From Lysobacter sp. CFH 32150 (GTDB taxonomy: Bacteria; Pseudomonadota; Gammaproteobacteria; Xanthomonadales; Xanthomonadaceae), in assembly GCF_022758295.1 (NCBI RefSeq), contig NZ_JALDWJ010000007.1, positions 62,001 to 126,000 of the forward strand: a stretch of DNA of 64,000 bases, read 5' to 3'. Every line of letters starts with the position of its first letter. The stretch's first letter is position 1. The notes under the pieces were generated by a model. It did not search any database. It worked only from the letters and a program-made list of their open reading frames with translations, and was not told the DNA's origin. Of the stretch, positions 47,778 through 55,995 are shown piece by piece. The position numbers and the translations under genes were made by a program.

Positions 47778-48502
47778 CAGTTTTCCCCGGATGACTTCAG
47801 TGTCCACGCGAGCGCCTGGTCGACGTTCGCGCCGCTGCCGCGCAGTGACAGTTTCACCCTCTGCGCGGTAAACCCCGGCGGCAGGATCACGCTGCCGCCC
47901 AGCCGCTGGAAATAGCGGAATGAATAGTGTTGCGCGGGCGCGTCCGGTTTTTGTTGCAGTTCGTCCCAATTTACGGTGGTCAGCTTGCCGTCGCGCACGC
48001 CTTCAACGGCAAAACGCAGCTCCCCCTGGGTCAGGCCGCCACGGTTGATGCTCTGGGTCAGGACCACCTCGTAGCGCCAGCTGCCGCCGGCCTCCGGAGC
48101 GAATTCGGCCGAATGGACGCTCAGGCCCTTGCGCGGGCCACTGCTGCCGACGAAGCGTTCGTAGAAGGCGACATCTGCGCGCAGACTGGCGATTTCCTCG
48201 TCCTTTTCCGCCAGCGTGTCCTCCACATCGCGGTTGGCGTCGCGACTGATCTGTTCCGAGCGCGACAGGGTTGCCTCGCGCTGCCGCAATTCAGCTATTT
48301 CCTCCGCCTGCTCGCGGACGCGCTGTTCGCTGGCGGCCAGGCGCGCGGTCGGCGAGCCTGGCTCGGGCTTGTGCCACCACCACAGCGTTCCGCCGCCGAT
48401 GGCGAGGCCGAGCAGGAACACCAGCAATGCCAGCAACCAGCGCGGGAACCGCGACTGGTCTTGGGGGACGATTTCGAAACGCGGGGGCGGCGGGACACTC
48501 AT
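47777..48502 (-). CDS. DUF6776 family membrane protein with coiled coil
   Basis: 241 residues: short cytoplasmic N-terminus, one membrane helix (RWLLALLVFLLGLAIGGGTLWWW, about 21-43), a coiled coil of about 60 residues (SEQRVREQAEEIAELRQREAT...DTLAEKDEEIASLRADV) and a folded periplasmic domain (FYERFVGSSGPRKGLSVHS to LSLRGSGANVDQALAWTLK). This order matches the DUF6776 family, which accompanies bactofilin in Xanthomonads; a periplasm-to-filament adaptor is a plausible but untested idea. Start ATG 48502. Confidence 0.8.
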   Translation of the reverse strand: MSVPPPPRFEIVPQDQSRFPRWLLALLVFLLGLAIGGGTLWWWHKPEPGSPTARLAASEQRVREQAEEIAELRQREATLSRSEQISRDANRDVEDTLAEKDEEIASLRADVAFYERFVGSSGPRKGLSVHSAEFAPEAGGSWRYEVVLTQSINRGGLTQGELRFAVEGVRDGKLTTVNWDELQQKPDAPAQHYSFRYFQRLGGSVILPPGFTAQRVKLSLRGSGANVDQALAWTLKSSGEN

Positions 48503-48577
48503 CGGCGCAGGACGCTCACTCGGGGGACAGTTTGCTGTGCCTATACTCGCGGCGCCGCTAGTCTACCGGGGGTCGTC

Positions 48578-49174
48578 ATGTCCGAAGCCCATCTGTTCGC
48601 GATTGGTGTGTTGCTGGCGTGGCTGGCCGGGATCCGCGTGTATCTCACCGTGTTCGGCGTCGGCGTGGCCGGTGCCTTCGGCTGGCTGGACCTGCCGGAA
48701 GCACTGCAGGTCACCCAGTCACCATGGGTCATAGGCACCGCCGGTACGCTGGCCGTGGCCGAGTTCTTCGCCGATAAGATCCCGGGGGTCGATTCTGGTT
48801 GGGACCTGCTGCACACCTTGCTGCGGGTGCCGGCAGGGGCCTTCCTCGCGGCCGCGACGCTGTCGCCTAACGGCGAACTCGGCGCCGGCATGCTCGCCAC
48901 CGGCGCCGGTGTGGCGCTGACCAGTCATCTATTGAAGTCGGGCTCGCGCGCCCTGCTCAACACTTCGCCGGAACCGGTCAGCAATTGGACCGCTTCGGTC
49001 ACCGAGGATGTCGCCGTGGTCGGCGGGTTGGCGCTGGCGTTCGCGCACCCGTGGATCGCGCTGACGCTGGTGATCGCAGTCAGCGTGCTGTTTGCGCTGG
49101 GCGTGTGGTGGTTGTGGCGCAAGCTGTTCCGACGCGCGCCGCAAGTGCCAACCGGCCAAGTGCAGCGTTCGTAG
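48578..49174 (+). CDS. DUF4126 family membrane protein
   Basis: 198-residue inner-membrane protein with about five hydrophobic segments (HLFAIGVLLAWLAGIRVYLT, PWVIGTAGTLAVAEFFADKI, TLSPNGELGAGMLATGAGVALTS in pieces, WIALTLVIAVSVLFALGVW). The DUF4126 signature FFADKIPGVDSGWDLLHTLLR is complete. Function unknown. Divergent from the DUF6776 gene, with a 75-base shared upstream region. Confidence 0.82.
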   Translation: MSEAHLFAIGVLLAWLAGIRVYLTVFGVGVAGAFGWLDLPEALQVTQSPWVIGTAGTLAVAEFFADKIPGVDSGWDLLHTLLRVPAGAFLAAATLSPNGELGAGMLATGAGVALTSHLLKSGSRALLNTSPEPVSNWTASVTEDVAVVGGLALAFAHPWIALTLVIAVSVLFALGVWWLWRKLFRRAPQVPTGQVQRS

Positions 49175-49251
49175 TGCTGGCCGGTCCAGCGCGGAAATTC
49201 CGTGAAATATTGATGACCACGTAATATTGGCGGCAGCCGCCGGGAGGGCCG

Positions 49252-51378
49252 ATGTCCGCCACCAAATCCAACAGTCGCAACAAGAAAGCGAAAGCGGGCG
49301 ATCCTTCGTCGCAGTTCCGCGCCAGCGTCGAGGGGCTTGCTGCGCAGTTGCGCAGCCGCCGCGGACAGAGCTGGGACATCAGTGCACTGGAACAAGTCGC
49401 ACATGAAGTCGAACGCCTCTACAGCACGGCCGGCACGCTTGACCCGCTGTGGACAAGTTCGCTGGCGCAGCTGCGCGGACCGCTCTCGGCCGCCCGCCAG
49501 GCACAGCGCCTGCCCGATGCGGCCGCGACCGCCAACCTGATCGCCATTGTTGAAAACCTGTTGCTGCAATTGCCACTGTCCGAAGCAACGCAGCCCGAGT
49601 CGATCAGCCGCGCCGAAACCCCACCGCCGCAGTATTGGCAGCGTTGGAGCGGCGACGCACCACCGCCTGTGACAACGACGATTGCAACCGCCACGACGCA
49701 CACCGTTGCCGGCGATGGCGGCGAACCGCCATACAGGGTATTGATCGTCGAAGACGACCGCGCCCAAGCGCTGTTCGCCGAAGGCGTGCTCAACGGCGCC
49801 GGTATCGAAGCCCTGGTTGCGTCCGAGCCGCATGACGTGCTGGAAACCATGGCGCGCGTACGGCCCGACCTGGTGCTGATGGACCTGCATATGCCGGGGC
49901 TCAGCGGTACCGAGCTGACCTCGCTGATCCGCCAGCACGAGGCTTTCCTGCATACCCCGATCGTGTTCCTCACCGGTGATCCCGATCCGGAAAAGCAATT
50001 TGAAGTGCTCGAATGCGGCGCTGACGATTTCCTGCAAAAGCCCATCCGTCCCCGGCACCTGGTCGCGGCGGTGGAAAGCCGCGTCAAGCGCGCACGCGCA
50101 CTCGGAAAGCAACGCAGTGGCGACGGCAGCCGGCACCCGGCAACCGGACTGCTGACTCGTCCGATCCTGCTGCAACAGCTCAGCGCTCATCTGCCGAACA
50201 CCCGCGGTGGCGTGTTCTTCCTGGAAATCGCACACACCGCCAGCCTGCGCGAGCGTTACGGCTATGCCACGCTGGAGCGGCTGATGACCGAAGCCGGGCG
50301 CCAGATCGGCACGCTCGCCGGGACGAACCCTGCGACCCGCCTCAACGACAACGCCTTCCTGGTATTCGCCCCGGATGCGGCTGAAGCACAACTGGAAGCG
50401 CAGGCGCGCGCCTTGCGCGACGGCCTTGGCCATCATCCGTTCACCGTCGATGGCGGCGACGCGTTGCGGCTGCGCACTTCAGTTGGGTTCACTGCATTGC
50501 GGCACGGTTTCACCGATGCCGGCGACGCGCTGGAAGCGGCCGAACAAGCCGCGCGCCAAGCGCGCAATACCCCGATCGGGCTGGTCGCCTACATGCCGCC
50601 GCAGCGCGACGGCGCCGCCGATCGCGATCTGTCCGACCAGCTCAACAGCGCCCTCGCCGAAAACCGGTTCGAAATGATCTTCCAGCCCATCGTCGCTGTC
50701 GCAGGCGGCGATGAGGCGCAATACCAGACCCTGTTACGCCTGCGCGACAGCGACGGCGTACTGCACAACGCTGCCGATTTCGTTCCCGCTGCGGAAGCCG
50801 CTGGGCTGATTCCCGACATCGACCGCTGGGTGCTCGAACACGCGCTCGGCGTGTTGCATCAACGCCGCGCGCAAAGCCGGCCGGTACGGCTGTTCGTACC
50901 GCAATCGCCGCGTACGCTCGCACGCGATGGCTATGCGGACTGGCTGACGCAGGCGATGACGGCACGTGAACTCGAAGGCCCGTCGCTTGTGATCGATCTG
51001 CGCCTCGCCGACGCATTGATCCATTCGGTCACGCTGCGCCAGTTCTGCGAACAGATGGTGCCGGTAGGCGTGCAGTTCTGCCTCAGCCAGTACGAGCATG
51101 GCGCTGATGCCGACGCATTGCTCACGCAATTGCCGCTGGGTTACGTGCGGTTGTCGGCGCGCTACGCCAATGGTCAGAGCGACGGTCCACTGCGCGATGA
51201 AATGCGGGTGGCGATCGAACGCGCGCATCGCCTCGGCCTGCAGGTCATCGGCCATCGCGTCGAAGACCCGCAGGCGGCCGCGACCTTGTGGATGGGTGGC
51301 ATCGACTTCATCCAGGGCAACCTGGTGCAGCAGGCGGTCAGCGAACTCGACTTCGACTTCCATCACGCGGTGCTGTAG
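49252..51378 (+). CDS. receiver / degenerate GGDEF / degenerate EAL protein
   Basis: 708 residues. An N-terminal helical segment (20-110) precedes a receiver domain (about 161-280) with the phosphoacceptor Asp211 in LVLMDLHMPG and the QKPIRP loop. Then a GGDEF-like domain (about 290-430) without GGDEF (reads LNDNAF) and an EAL domain (about 445-700) in which EAL is QTL, the NLS, DDFG and catalytic lysine sites read VPQS, SQYE and RLSAR; only QG remains. So it is neither a cyclase nor a phosphodiesterase and may be a c-di-GMP receptor like FimX, or simply an output domain. Its stop overlaps the next start (TAGTG), coupling it to the hybrid kinase. Confidence 0.87.
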   Translation: MSATKSNSRNKKAKAGDPSSQFRASVEGLAAQLRSRRGQSWDISALEQVAHEVERLYSTAGTLDPLWTSSLAQLRGPLSAARQAQRLPDAAATANLIAIVENLLLQLPLSEATQPESISRAETPPPQYWQRWSGDAPPPVTTTIATATTHTVAGDGGEPPYRVLIVEDDRAQALFAEGVLNGAGIEALVASEPHDVLETMARVRPDLVLMDLHMPGLSGTELTSLIRQHEAFLHTPIVFLTGDPDPEKQFEVLECGADDFLQKPIRPRHLVAAVESRVKRARALGKQRSGDGSRHPATGLLTRPILLQQLSAHLPNTRGGVFFLEIAHTASLRERYGYATLERLMTEAGRQIGTLAGTNPATRLNDNAFLVFAPDAAEAQLEAQARALRDGLGHHPFTVDGGDALRLRTSVGFTALRHGFTDAGDALEAAEQAARQARNTPIGLVAYMPPQRDGAADRDLSDQLNSALAENRFEMIFQPIVAVAGGDEAQYQTLLRLRDSDGVLHNAADFVPAAEAAGLIPDIDRWVLEHALGVLHQRRAQSRPVRLFVPQSPRTLARDGYADWLTQAMTARELEGPSLVIDLRLADALIHSVTLRQFCEQMVPVGVQFCLSQYEHGADADALLTQLPLGYVRLSARYANGQSDGPLRDEMRVAIERAHRLGLQVIGHRVEDPQAAATLWMGGIDFIQGNLVQQAVSELDFDFHHAVL

Positions 51379-53753
51379 TGACCGAACGTAGCGCTAGCCG
51401 TTGGCTGATGGTGCGCTGGCTGGCCCTGGGCACTGCCGGCGGTGCCGCGCTGGCCTTGGCGCTGGAGGGCCTCGGCCTGCGTGGTCCGTGGCAGAGCGCC
51501 GCGCTGCTGCTGGTCCTGATGGCACTGCTCGCAATGGTCGTGGTGATGGTGGTGATGCGCCGGCGCGAAGCACAGTTCGACGTTGTCGCCGAGCGCGCGC
51601 AGCGCGGCCAGGCTGAGGTCGACGCGCTGCAGAAGGAAATCCACCGCCACCATGAGTTGGAACAGCAACTCACCCAGGCAAAGCAGGCAGCGGAATCGGC
51701 GGTGCTGGCCAAGGGCGAATTCCTCGCCACGATGAGCCATGAGATCCGCACCCCGCTCAACGGCATCGTGCCGATGCTCGACCTGTTGATGCACGCGCGC
51801 CTGCTGCCCGACCAACACGAACTGGTGCGCACCGCGTTTACTTCATCGCAGCAGTTGCTGCGCATCGTCGACGATATCCTCGACTACTCCAAGCTCGAAG
51901 CCGACAAACTCGAACTGGAAACCACCAGCTACAACCTGCGCGAGTTGCTGGAAGCGGTGATGCAACTGATGGAGCGCCCGGCCGAGGCCAAGGGCTTGCG
52001 CCTGCACCTGCACCTGGACCCCGCCGTGCGCCTGCCGGTACGCGGCGACCCGGTGCGCTTGCGCCAGGTGTTGACCAACCTGATCAGCAATGCGGTCAAA
52101 TTCACCGAACGCGGCTCGATCGCGCTGAACGTGCGGCGTATCGGCGAAACCGCGACCCAGCACCAGTTGCGCTTCGAAGTCCGCGACACCGGTATCGGCA
52201 TCTCGTCGGATGCGCAGGCACGGCTGTTCCGTGCGTTTTCTCAAGCCGACGCATCGACCACCCGGCTGTACGGCGGCACTGGCCTGGGTCTGGCGATCTG
52301 CAAGCGCATCGTGGACTTGATGGGCGGACGCATCGGCGTGGAATCCGAACCAGGCCACGGCGCCATCTTCCACTTCGAAGTGCCGCTCCTGAAAGTTCAC
52401 GGCGACATGCCCACGCGCGAAGCCGATGTCAGCGGCAGCCGCTTGCTGCTGCTCACCGCCGATGCGCGCCTGCGCAGCCGACTGAGCATGCTGTTGCCTA
52501 ACTGGGGCCTGCGGGTGACCGCAGTCGAAACCACGCAGGAAGCACTCGATCGCCTGCGCGCGGCGGCGACGCAAGGACCACCGTGGCGTTACGGCGCGGT
52601 ACTCGCCGATCTCTCCGGCATGCGCAACACGGCGCTGGCACTGCATCGCAATGTCGGTCGGCAGGCGGCCTTCGGCGACGTGCGATTGGTGTACCTCAGC
52701 GGCGACGACGAGGTTCCGCAGGAGCTTTTCAACGGCGCGACTGTGCTGCCGCGACAGCCGCCGGACGCAGATTTGCGGATCGCACTGACCCGGCCTTCGC
52801 CCCGCACCGCACCCGTTACTCCCTCGCCAGCAACGGGCACGGGCAGCAGTCCGGCACATTGGCAGGCGCGGGTGCTGCTGGTCGAAGACAACCCGGTCAA
52901 CCTGCTGGTGGCGCAGCGCCTGCTCGGCGTGCTCGGACTGGATTGCGACACTGCTACCAACGGCGAGGCCGCGCTGCTGCGCATACGTGATGGCAATTAC
53001 GATCTGGTGTTGATGGACTGCCAGATGCCGGTGCTCGACGGCTACAGCGCCACGCGTCGCTGGCGCGACCACGAATCGGCCGACCCGACAGGCCCACGCC
53101 TGCCGATCGTCGCCATGACGGCCAACGCCATGGCGGGCGATCGCCAACGCTGCCTCGATGCCGGCATGGACGATTATCTGGCCAAGCCGGTCACCCGTGG
53201 CCAGCTCGAACAGTGCCTCAACCGCTGGCTGCCGAAACCAGGCGAGCGTATGCACGCGCGCACCACGCCGCTCAGTCGCGAGATTCCAGGTACCCCGGAG
53301 CCGATCACCACCACTCCGGCCATGATGACGCCGGCCGTCTCAACCGCCGCGCAGGCGCCCATCACGACGGTGCCCCTGGTCGCCGCCGAATCCGAGCCGG
53401 TGCTGGATGATGAAGCGCTGGACGAGTTGTATGCGGTGATCGGCCAAGACGCCGGACGCATTGTCACTGTCTTCCTCGAAGACACGCCTCAACTGCTGGC
53501 GCAACTGGAACAGGCTGCGCTCGGGCCTGACTATGCCGCGCTCCGCGACGCCGCGCACTCACTGAAGTCCTCCAGCGCCAATCTGGGTGCGATGGCGCTG
53601 TCGGCTGCAGCCAAGCGCATTGAACTCGGTGCGCGCATGCAGACGCTTGATCGCCCTGCGGTCGCGGTCGCCATCCTCGCCGACGAATTCGCGCGCGCGC
53701 GCAATGCGCTGCAGGCGAGGCTGCAAGCGACGAAACGCCCCGCCGAGGCTTAG
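51378..53753 (+). CDS. hybrid histidine kinase with two receivers and an Hpt domain
   Basis: 791 residues from GTG 51378. Two membrane helices (about 12-33 and 37-60) with almost no periplasmic loop, a coiled-coil linker, HisKA with His121 (ATMSHEIRTPLNG), HATPase with NLISNAVKFTE and DTGIGIS...GGTGLGLAI, a degenerate receiver (355-470), a full receiver (about 497-615) with Asp547 (LVLMDCQMP), and a C-terminal Hpt domain with His727 (AAHSLKSSSANLG). A four-step phosphorelay that ends in an external receiver; the receiver-EAL protein encoded upstream is the natural partner. The lack of a sensing loop suggests a membrane or cytoplasmic signal. Confidence 0.9.
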   Translation: MTERSASRWLMVRWLALGTAGGAALALALEGLGLRGPWQSAALLLVLMALLAMVVVMVVMRRREAQFDVVAERAQRGQAEVDALQKEIHRHHELEQQLTQAKQAAESAVLAKGEFLATMSHEIRTPLNGIVPMLDLLMHARLLPDQHELVRTAFTSSQQLLRIVDDILDYSKLEADKLELETTSYNLRELLEAVMQLMERPAEAKGLRLHLHLDPAVRLPVRGDPVRLRQVLTNLISNAVKFTERGSIALNVRRIGETATQHQLRFEVRDTGIGISSDAQARLFRAFSQADASTTRLYGGTGLGLAICKRIVDLMGGRIGVESEPGHGAIFHFEVPLLKVHGDMPTREADVSGSRLLLLTADARLRSRLSMLLPNWGLRVTAVETTQEALDRLRAAATQGPPWRYGAVLADLSGMRNTALALHRNVGRQAAFGDVRLVYLSGDDEVPQELFNGATVLPRQPPDADLRIALTRPSPRTAPVTPSPATGTGSSPAHWQARVLLVEDNPVNLLVAQRLLGVLGLDCDTATNGEAALLRIRDGNYDLVLMDCQMPVLDGYSATRRWRDHESADPTGPRLPIVAMTANAMAGDRQRCLDAGMDDYLAKPVTRGQLEQCLNRWLPKPGERMHARTTPLSREIPGTPEPITTTPAMMTPAVSTAAQAPITTVPLVAAESEPVLDDEALDELYAVIGQDAGRIVTVFLEDTPQLLAQLEQAALGPDYAALRDAAHSLKSSSANLGAMALSAAAKRIELGARMQTLDRPAVAVAILADEFARARNALQARLQATKRPAEA

Positions 53754-53754
53754 T

Positions 53755-54225
53755 TCACTCTTCGATCTTGGTCAGCAGGTAGTTCTGTTCGCCCAGGCGC
53801 TCGATCAACGCCAGTTGCGTCTCGATCCAGTCGATATGTTCTTCCTCGGAATCGAGGATGTCTGCGAACAGGTGCCGGCTGACGAAATCGCCAATCGACT
53901 CGCAATACGCGATTGCCGTCTTCAGGACCGGCAGCGCTTCCAGCTCCAGCGCCAGGTCGCACTGCAACAGCTCGCGCGGGTTCTCGCCGATCTTCAGTTT
54001 GCCCAGTGCCTGGAAGTTGGGTAGGCCATCGAGGAACAGGATGCGCTCCGCCAACTTGTCGGCGTGCTTCATCTCGTCGATCGATTCCTTGTACTCGTAC
54101 TCGGCGAGTTCCTTCAGCCCCCAGTTCTTCAGCATCTTGGCGTGGAGAAAATACTGGTTGATCGCGGTCAACTCGTTGTAGAGCGCCTTGTTGAGGTGCT
54201 CGATGACCTTGGGGTCGCCCTTCAT
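53755..54225 (-). CDS. bfr: bacterioferritin
   Basis: 156-residue 24-mer iron-storage protein. All ferroxidase ligands are present at their standard numbers: E18, E51, H54, E94, E127, H130, and Met52 for heme. It oxidises Fe2+ and stores it as ferric mineral. Its end overlaps the end of the convergent kinase gene almost exactly (one base apart). The gap of 121 bases to bfd upstream includes no obvious terminator. Confidence 0.97.
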   Translation of the reverse strand: MKGDPKVIEHLNKALYNELTAINQYFLHAKMLKNWGLKELAEYEYKESIDEMKHADKLAERILFLDGLPNFQALGKLKIGENPRELLQCDLALELEALPVLKTAIAYCESIGDFVSRHLFADILDSEEEHIDWIETQLALIERLGEQNYLLTKIEE

Positions 54226-54346
54226 GACAGTGCTCCGTGCGTCTGGATGGCAGGCACTCTAGCGCTGCGACGCGCGCAATGACGAAACGCGAATCGAGTG
54301 CATTCGCGACGCATTTGCAACCAGGGGATGAAGCGCGATCGCGGGC

Positions 54347-54544
54347 TTAGGCCGCGACCTGCAGGACTGGCAGTTCGCGCGGATGCCGCGCTTCATCAAG
54401 GATCGCCGCGGCGGTCTCCAGGCAGGTGCCACAGGTTGCGCCACAACCGGTGCGCATGGTCAGTTCCGGCAGGCTGCGACAGCCCGCTTCAGCGGCCTGG
54501 CGGATATCGCGGTCGGTGACACCATTGCAGATGCAGACGTACAC
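54347..54544 (-). CDS. bfd: bacterioferritin-associated ferredoxin
   Basis: 65-residue [2Fe-2S] protein that reduces the heme of Bfr to release iron. Cluster cysteines C4, C6, C38 and C41 (VYVCICNGVT and GCGATCGTC) match E. coli Bfd numbering; C34 is an extra. Start is GTG 54544. A Fur box lies 47 bases upstream, so it is probably de-repressed under iron limitation, when stored iron must be mobilised. Confidence 0.92.
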   Translation of the reverse strand: MYVCICNGVTDRDIRQAAEAGCRSLPELTMRTGCGATCGTCLETAAAILDEARHPRELPVLQVAA

Positions 54545-54590
54545 GGTCGGAAAGTCACGGGTGGAAATCTGTGATGATTTTCGCCACAAA

Positions 54591-54605
54591 TGAGAATGAT
54601 TGTCA
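54591..54605 (-). promoter_or_regulatory. Fur box upstream of bfd
   Basis: Palindrome TGAGAAT-G-ATTGTCA, 13 of 15 bases identical to the 7-1-7 Fur consensus TGATAAT-N-ATTATCA. It is 47 bases upstream of the bfd start and touches the last codon of rppH. A promoter with -10 near 54575 would be covered by Fur. Confidence 0.75.
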
Positions 54606-55226
54606 ATTCTGTCCGGGCTCGGTGTCGGAGCGCCCGCTATCTGAACGACCCCCTGCCGTCCGCGTCCGCGGACGCTGGCGGCTGCGCCCGCCTGGGCCGC
54701 CGGGGAACGGACGCAGGTCCAGGGCCAGATTCGGGATTGCCTGCGTCCCCGCGACTTGCCGGGCGAATGGCGCCAGATGGCGCAAGGCGCTGGCATAGAC
54801 ACCGCGCTTGAAGGTCACCACGTGTTCGAGTGGATACCAGAAATCGACCCAGCGCCAAAGATCGAACTCGGGCTTCTCGGTCAGGTCCAGGTGCAGGTCG
54901 GACTCCTGCCCGGTGAGCTGCAGCAGGAACCACACCTGCTTTTGGCCGATGCAGACCAGCCTGTCGTGGCGACGAATCGCCCGAGGCGGTAGCCGGTAGC
55001 GCAGCCAACCAGGGGTCACGCCGAGCACAGCGACATGCTCGGGCAGTAGCCCGGTTTCCTCGCGCAACTCGCGATACATCGCCTCCAGCGGCGTCTCGTC
55101 GGTGTTCATCCCGCCTTGCGGGAATTGCCACCCATCGCGATGCACGCGCCGCGCCCAGAACACACGGCCGTCGGGATGCATCAGCACAATGCCCACGTTG
55201 GGGCGGTAACCGTCCGGATCGATCAC
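54603..55226 (-). CDS. rppH: RNA pyrophosphohydrolase RppH (Nudix)
   Basis: 207-residue enzyme that removes pyrophosphate from 5'-triphosphate mRNA ends and triggers decay. [26 protein letters not shown], the Nudix box [22 protein letters not shown] and the [17 protein letters not shown] segment match RppH. GTG 55226 has GGAG eight bases upstream and gives the standard N-terminus ([12 protein letters not shown]). The C-terminus has a 40-residue Arg/Gly/Pro-rich tail not typical of enterobacterial RppH. Confidence 0.92.
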   Translation of the reverse strand: MIDPDGYRPNVGIVLMHPDGRVFWARRVHRDGWQFPQGGMNTDETPLEAMYRELREETGLLPEHVAVLGVTPGWLRYRLPPRAIRRHDRLVCIGQKQVWFLLQLTGQESDLHLDLTEKPEFDLWRWVDFWYPLEHVVTFKRGVYASALRHLAPFARQVAGTQAIPNLALDLRPFPGGPGGRSRQRPRTRTAGGRSDSGRSDTEPGQN

Positions 55227-55313
55227 GATGCGGACTCCATCAAATTCACTGGTTCCGACTCTGCCACGCGCGGCACAGGGCGACAAGCGCGGGCCCGGCG
55301 TGCCCAATTCACG

Positions 55314-55342
55314 TTGACGGCACCGCCATGAACAGGAATAAT
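55314..55342 (+). promoter_or_regulatory. sigma-70 promoter of tRNA-Met
   Basis: TTGACG, 17 bases, AATAAT, with the expected start about ten bases before the tRNA. Spacing is optimal and five of six bases match in each box. Confidence 0.75.
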
Positions 55343-55358
55343 TCGCGGTTCACCGCGT

Positions 55359-55435
55359 GGCTATGTAGCTCAGCCGGTTAGAGCACAGCACTCATAATGC
55401 TGGGGTCGGTGGTTCGAGTCCACCCATAGCCACCA
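55359..55435 (+). tRNA. tRNA-Met (CAT), elongator
   Basis: 77-base cloverleaf: acceptor GGCTATG/CATAGCC, D-arm TAGCTCAGCCGGTTAGAGCA, anticodon stem CAGCA/TGCTG with loop CTCATAA (anticodon CAT), T-loop GGTTCGAGTCC, encoded CCA end. The paired G1-C72 and lack of three G-C pairs at the anticodon stem bottom mark it as elongator, not initiator. It closely resembles metT-type genes. Confidence 0.97.
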
Positions 55436-55538
55436 AACCACGCACCTTTGCGCGCCAAACAGTAAAGGTCGCCTCGCCAATTCGCAGGCTTCTGTCCAGC
55501 GCGTCGCCGCGAGCATCTGGCGGCAAGTACTCCGCGAA

Positions 55539-55958
55539 TCACCAGCAATCGCCGGCCGGAGTCCTCAGGCCCTTTTCGTTGACGGTCATCGTTCCGCAAT
55601 TCTTTTCCTTGGCCTGACCGCCTTGCGGGATCGCGGTGATCGTGAATGTCGTCGCCGTCGGCTGGCCCGCCACGAAACCAACCGCGTAGTACGGCGTCAC
55701 GTCCGCGGAACACCTGGGCAGGGACACAGACGCTCCTGCCAGGTCCGTTTGGTAGTTGAGGTTGGTCGTGTAGAAGCGCTCCATGAACTGCGCCGCCTCG
55801 GCCAAGCATCCCTGTGCGGCACTACGCCGGGTTTTGAGGACCGCGAAGTCGTAACCCGCCATCGCCAGTGATGCGAGGACCGCGATCACCAAAACCACGA
55901 TCATCAATTCGAGCAAGGTAAAGCCAGCCCGACGGCGCCGATCCGATACAGGGCGCAT
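55539..55958 (-). CDS. pilE: type IV pilin-like protein PilE
   Basis: 139-residue minor pilin. With ATG 55958 the leader MRPVSDRRRRAG (12 residues) is cut before F in GFTLLELMIVVLVIAVLASLA, with Glu5 retained. The C-terminal part has a disulfide-type cysteine pair (LPRCSADV and NCGTMTV, plus CW at the end). An alternative ATG at 55994 has a good AAGGA site, starts one base after the pilY1 stop and would give a 24-residue leader. Last gene of the minor-pilin operon; its product joins the priming complex of type IV pili. Confidence 0.88.
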   Translation of the reverse strand: MRPVSDRRRRAGFTLLELMIVVLVIAVLASLAMAGYDFAVLKTRRSAAQGCLAEAAQFMERFYTTNLNYQTDLAGASVSLPRCSADVTPYYAVGFVAGQPTATTFTITAIPQGGQAKEKNCGTMTVNEKGLRTPAGDCW

Positions 55959-55995
55959 CACAACCCGAGGCGTTGCAGAAGCATTGCAATGCATT

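Noticed and set aside
55378..55809. A 143-codon minus-strand open frame over tRNA-Met
   Set aside because: It overlaps the tRNA and pilE; tRNA and pilin are certain.
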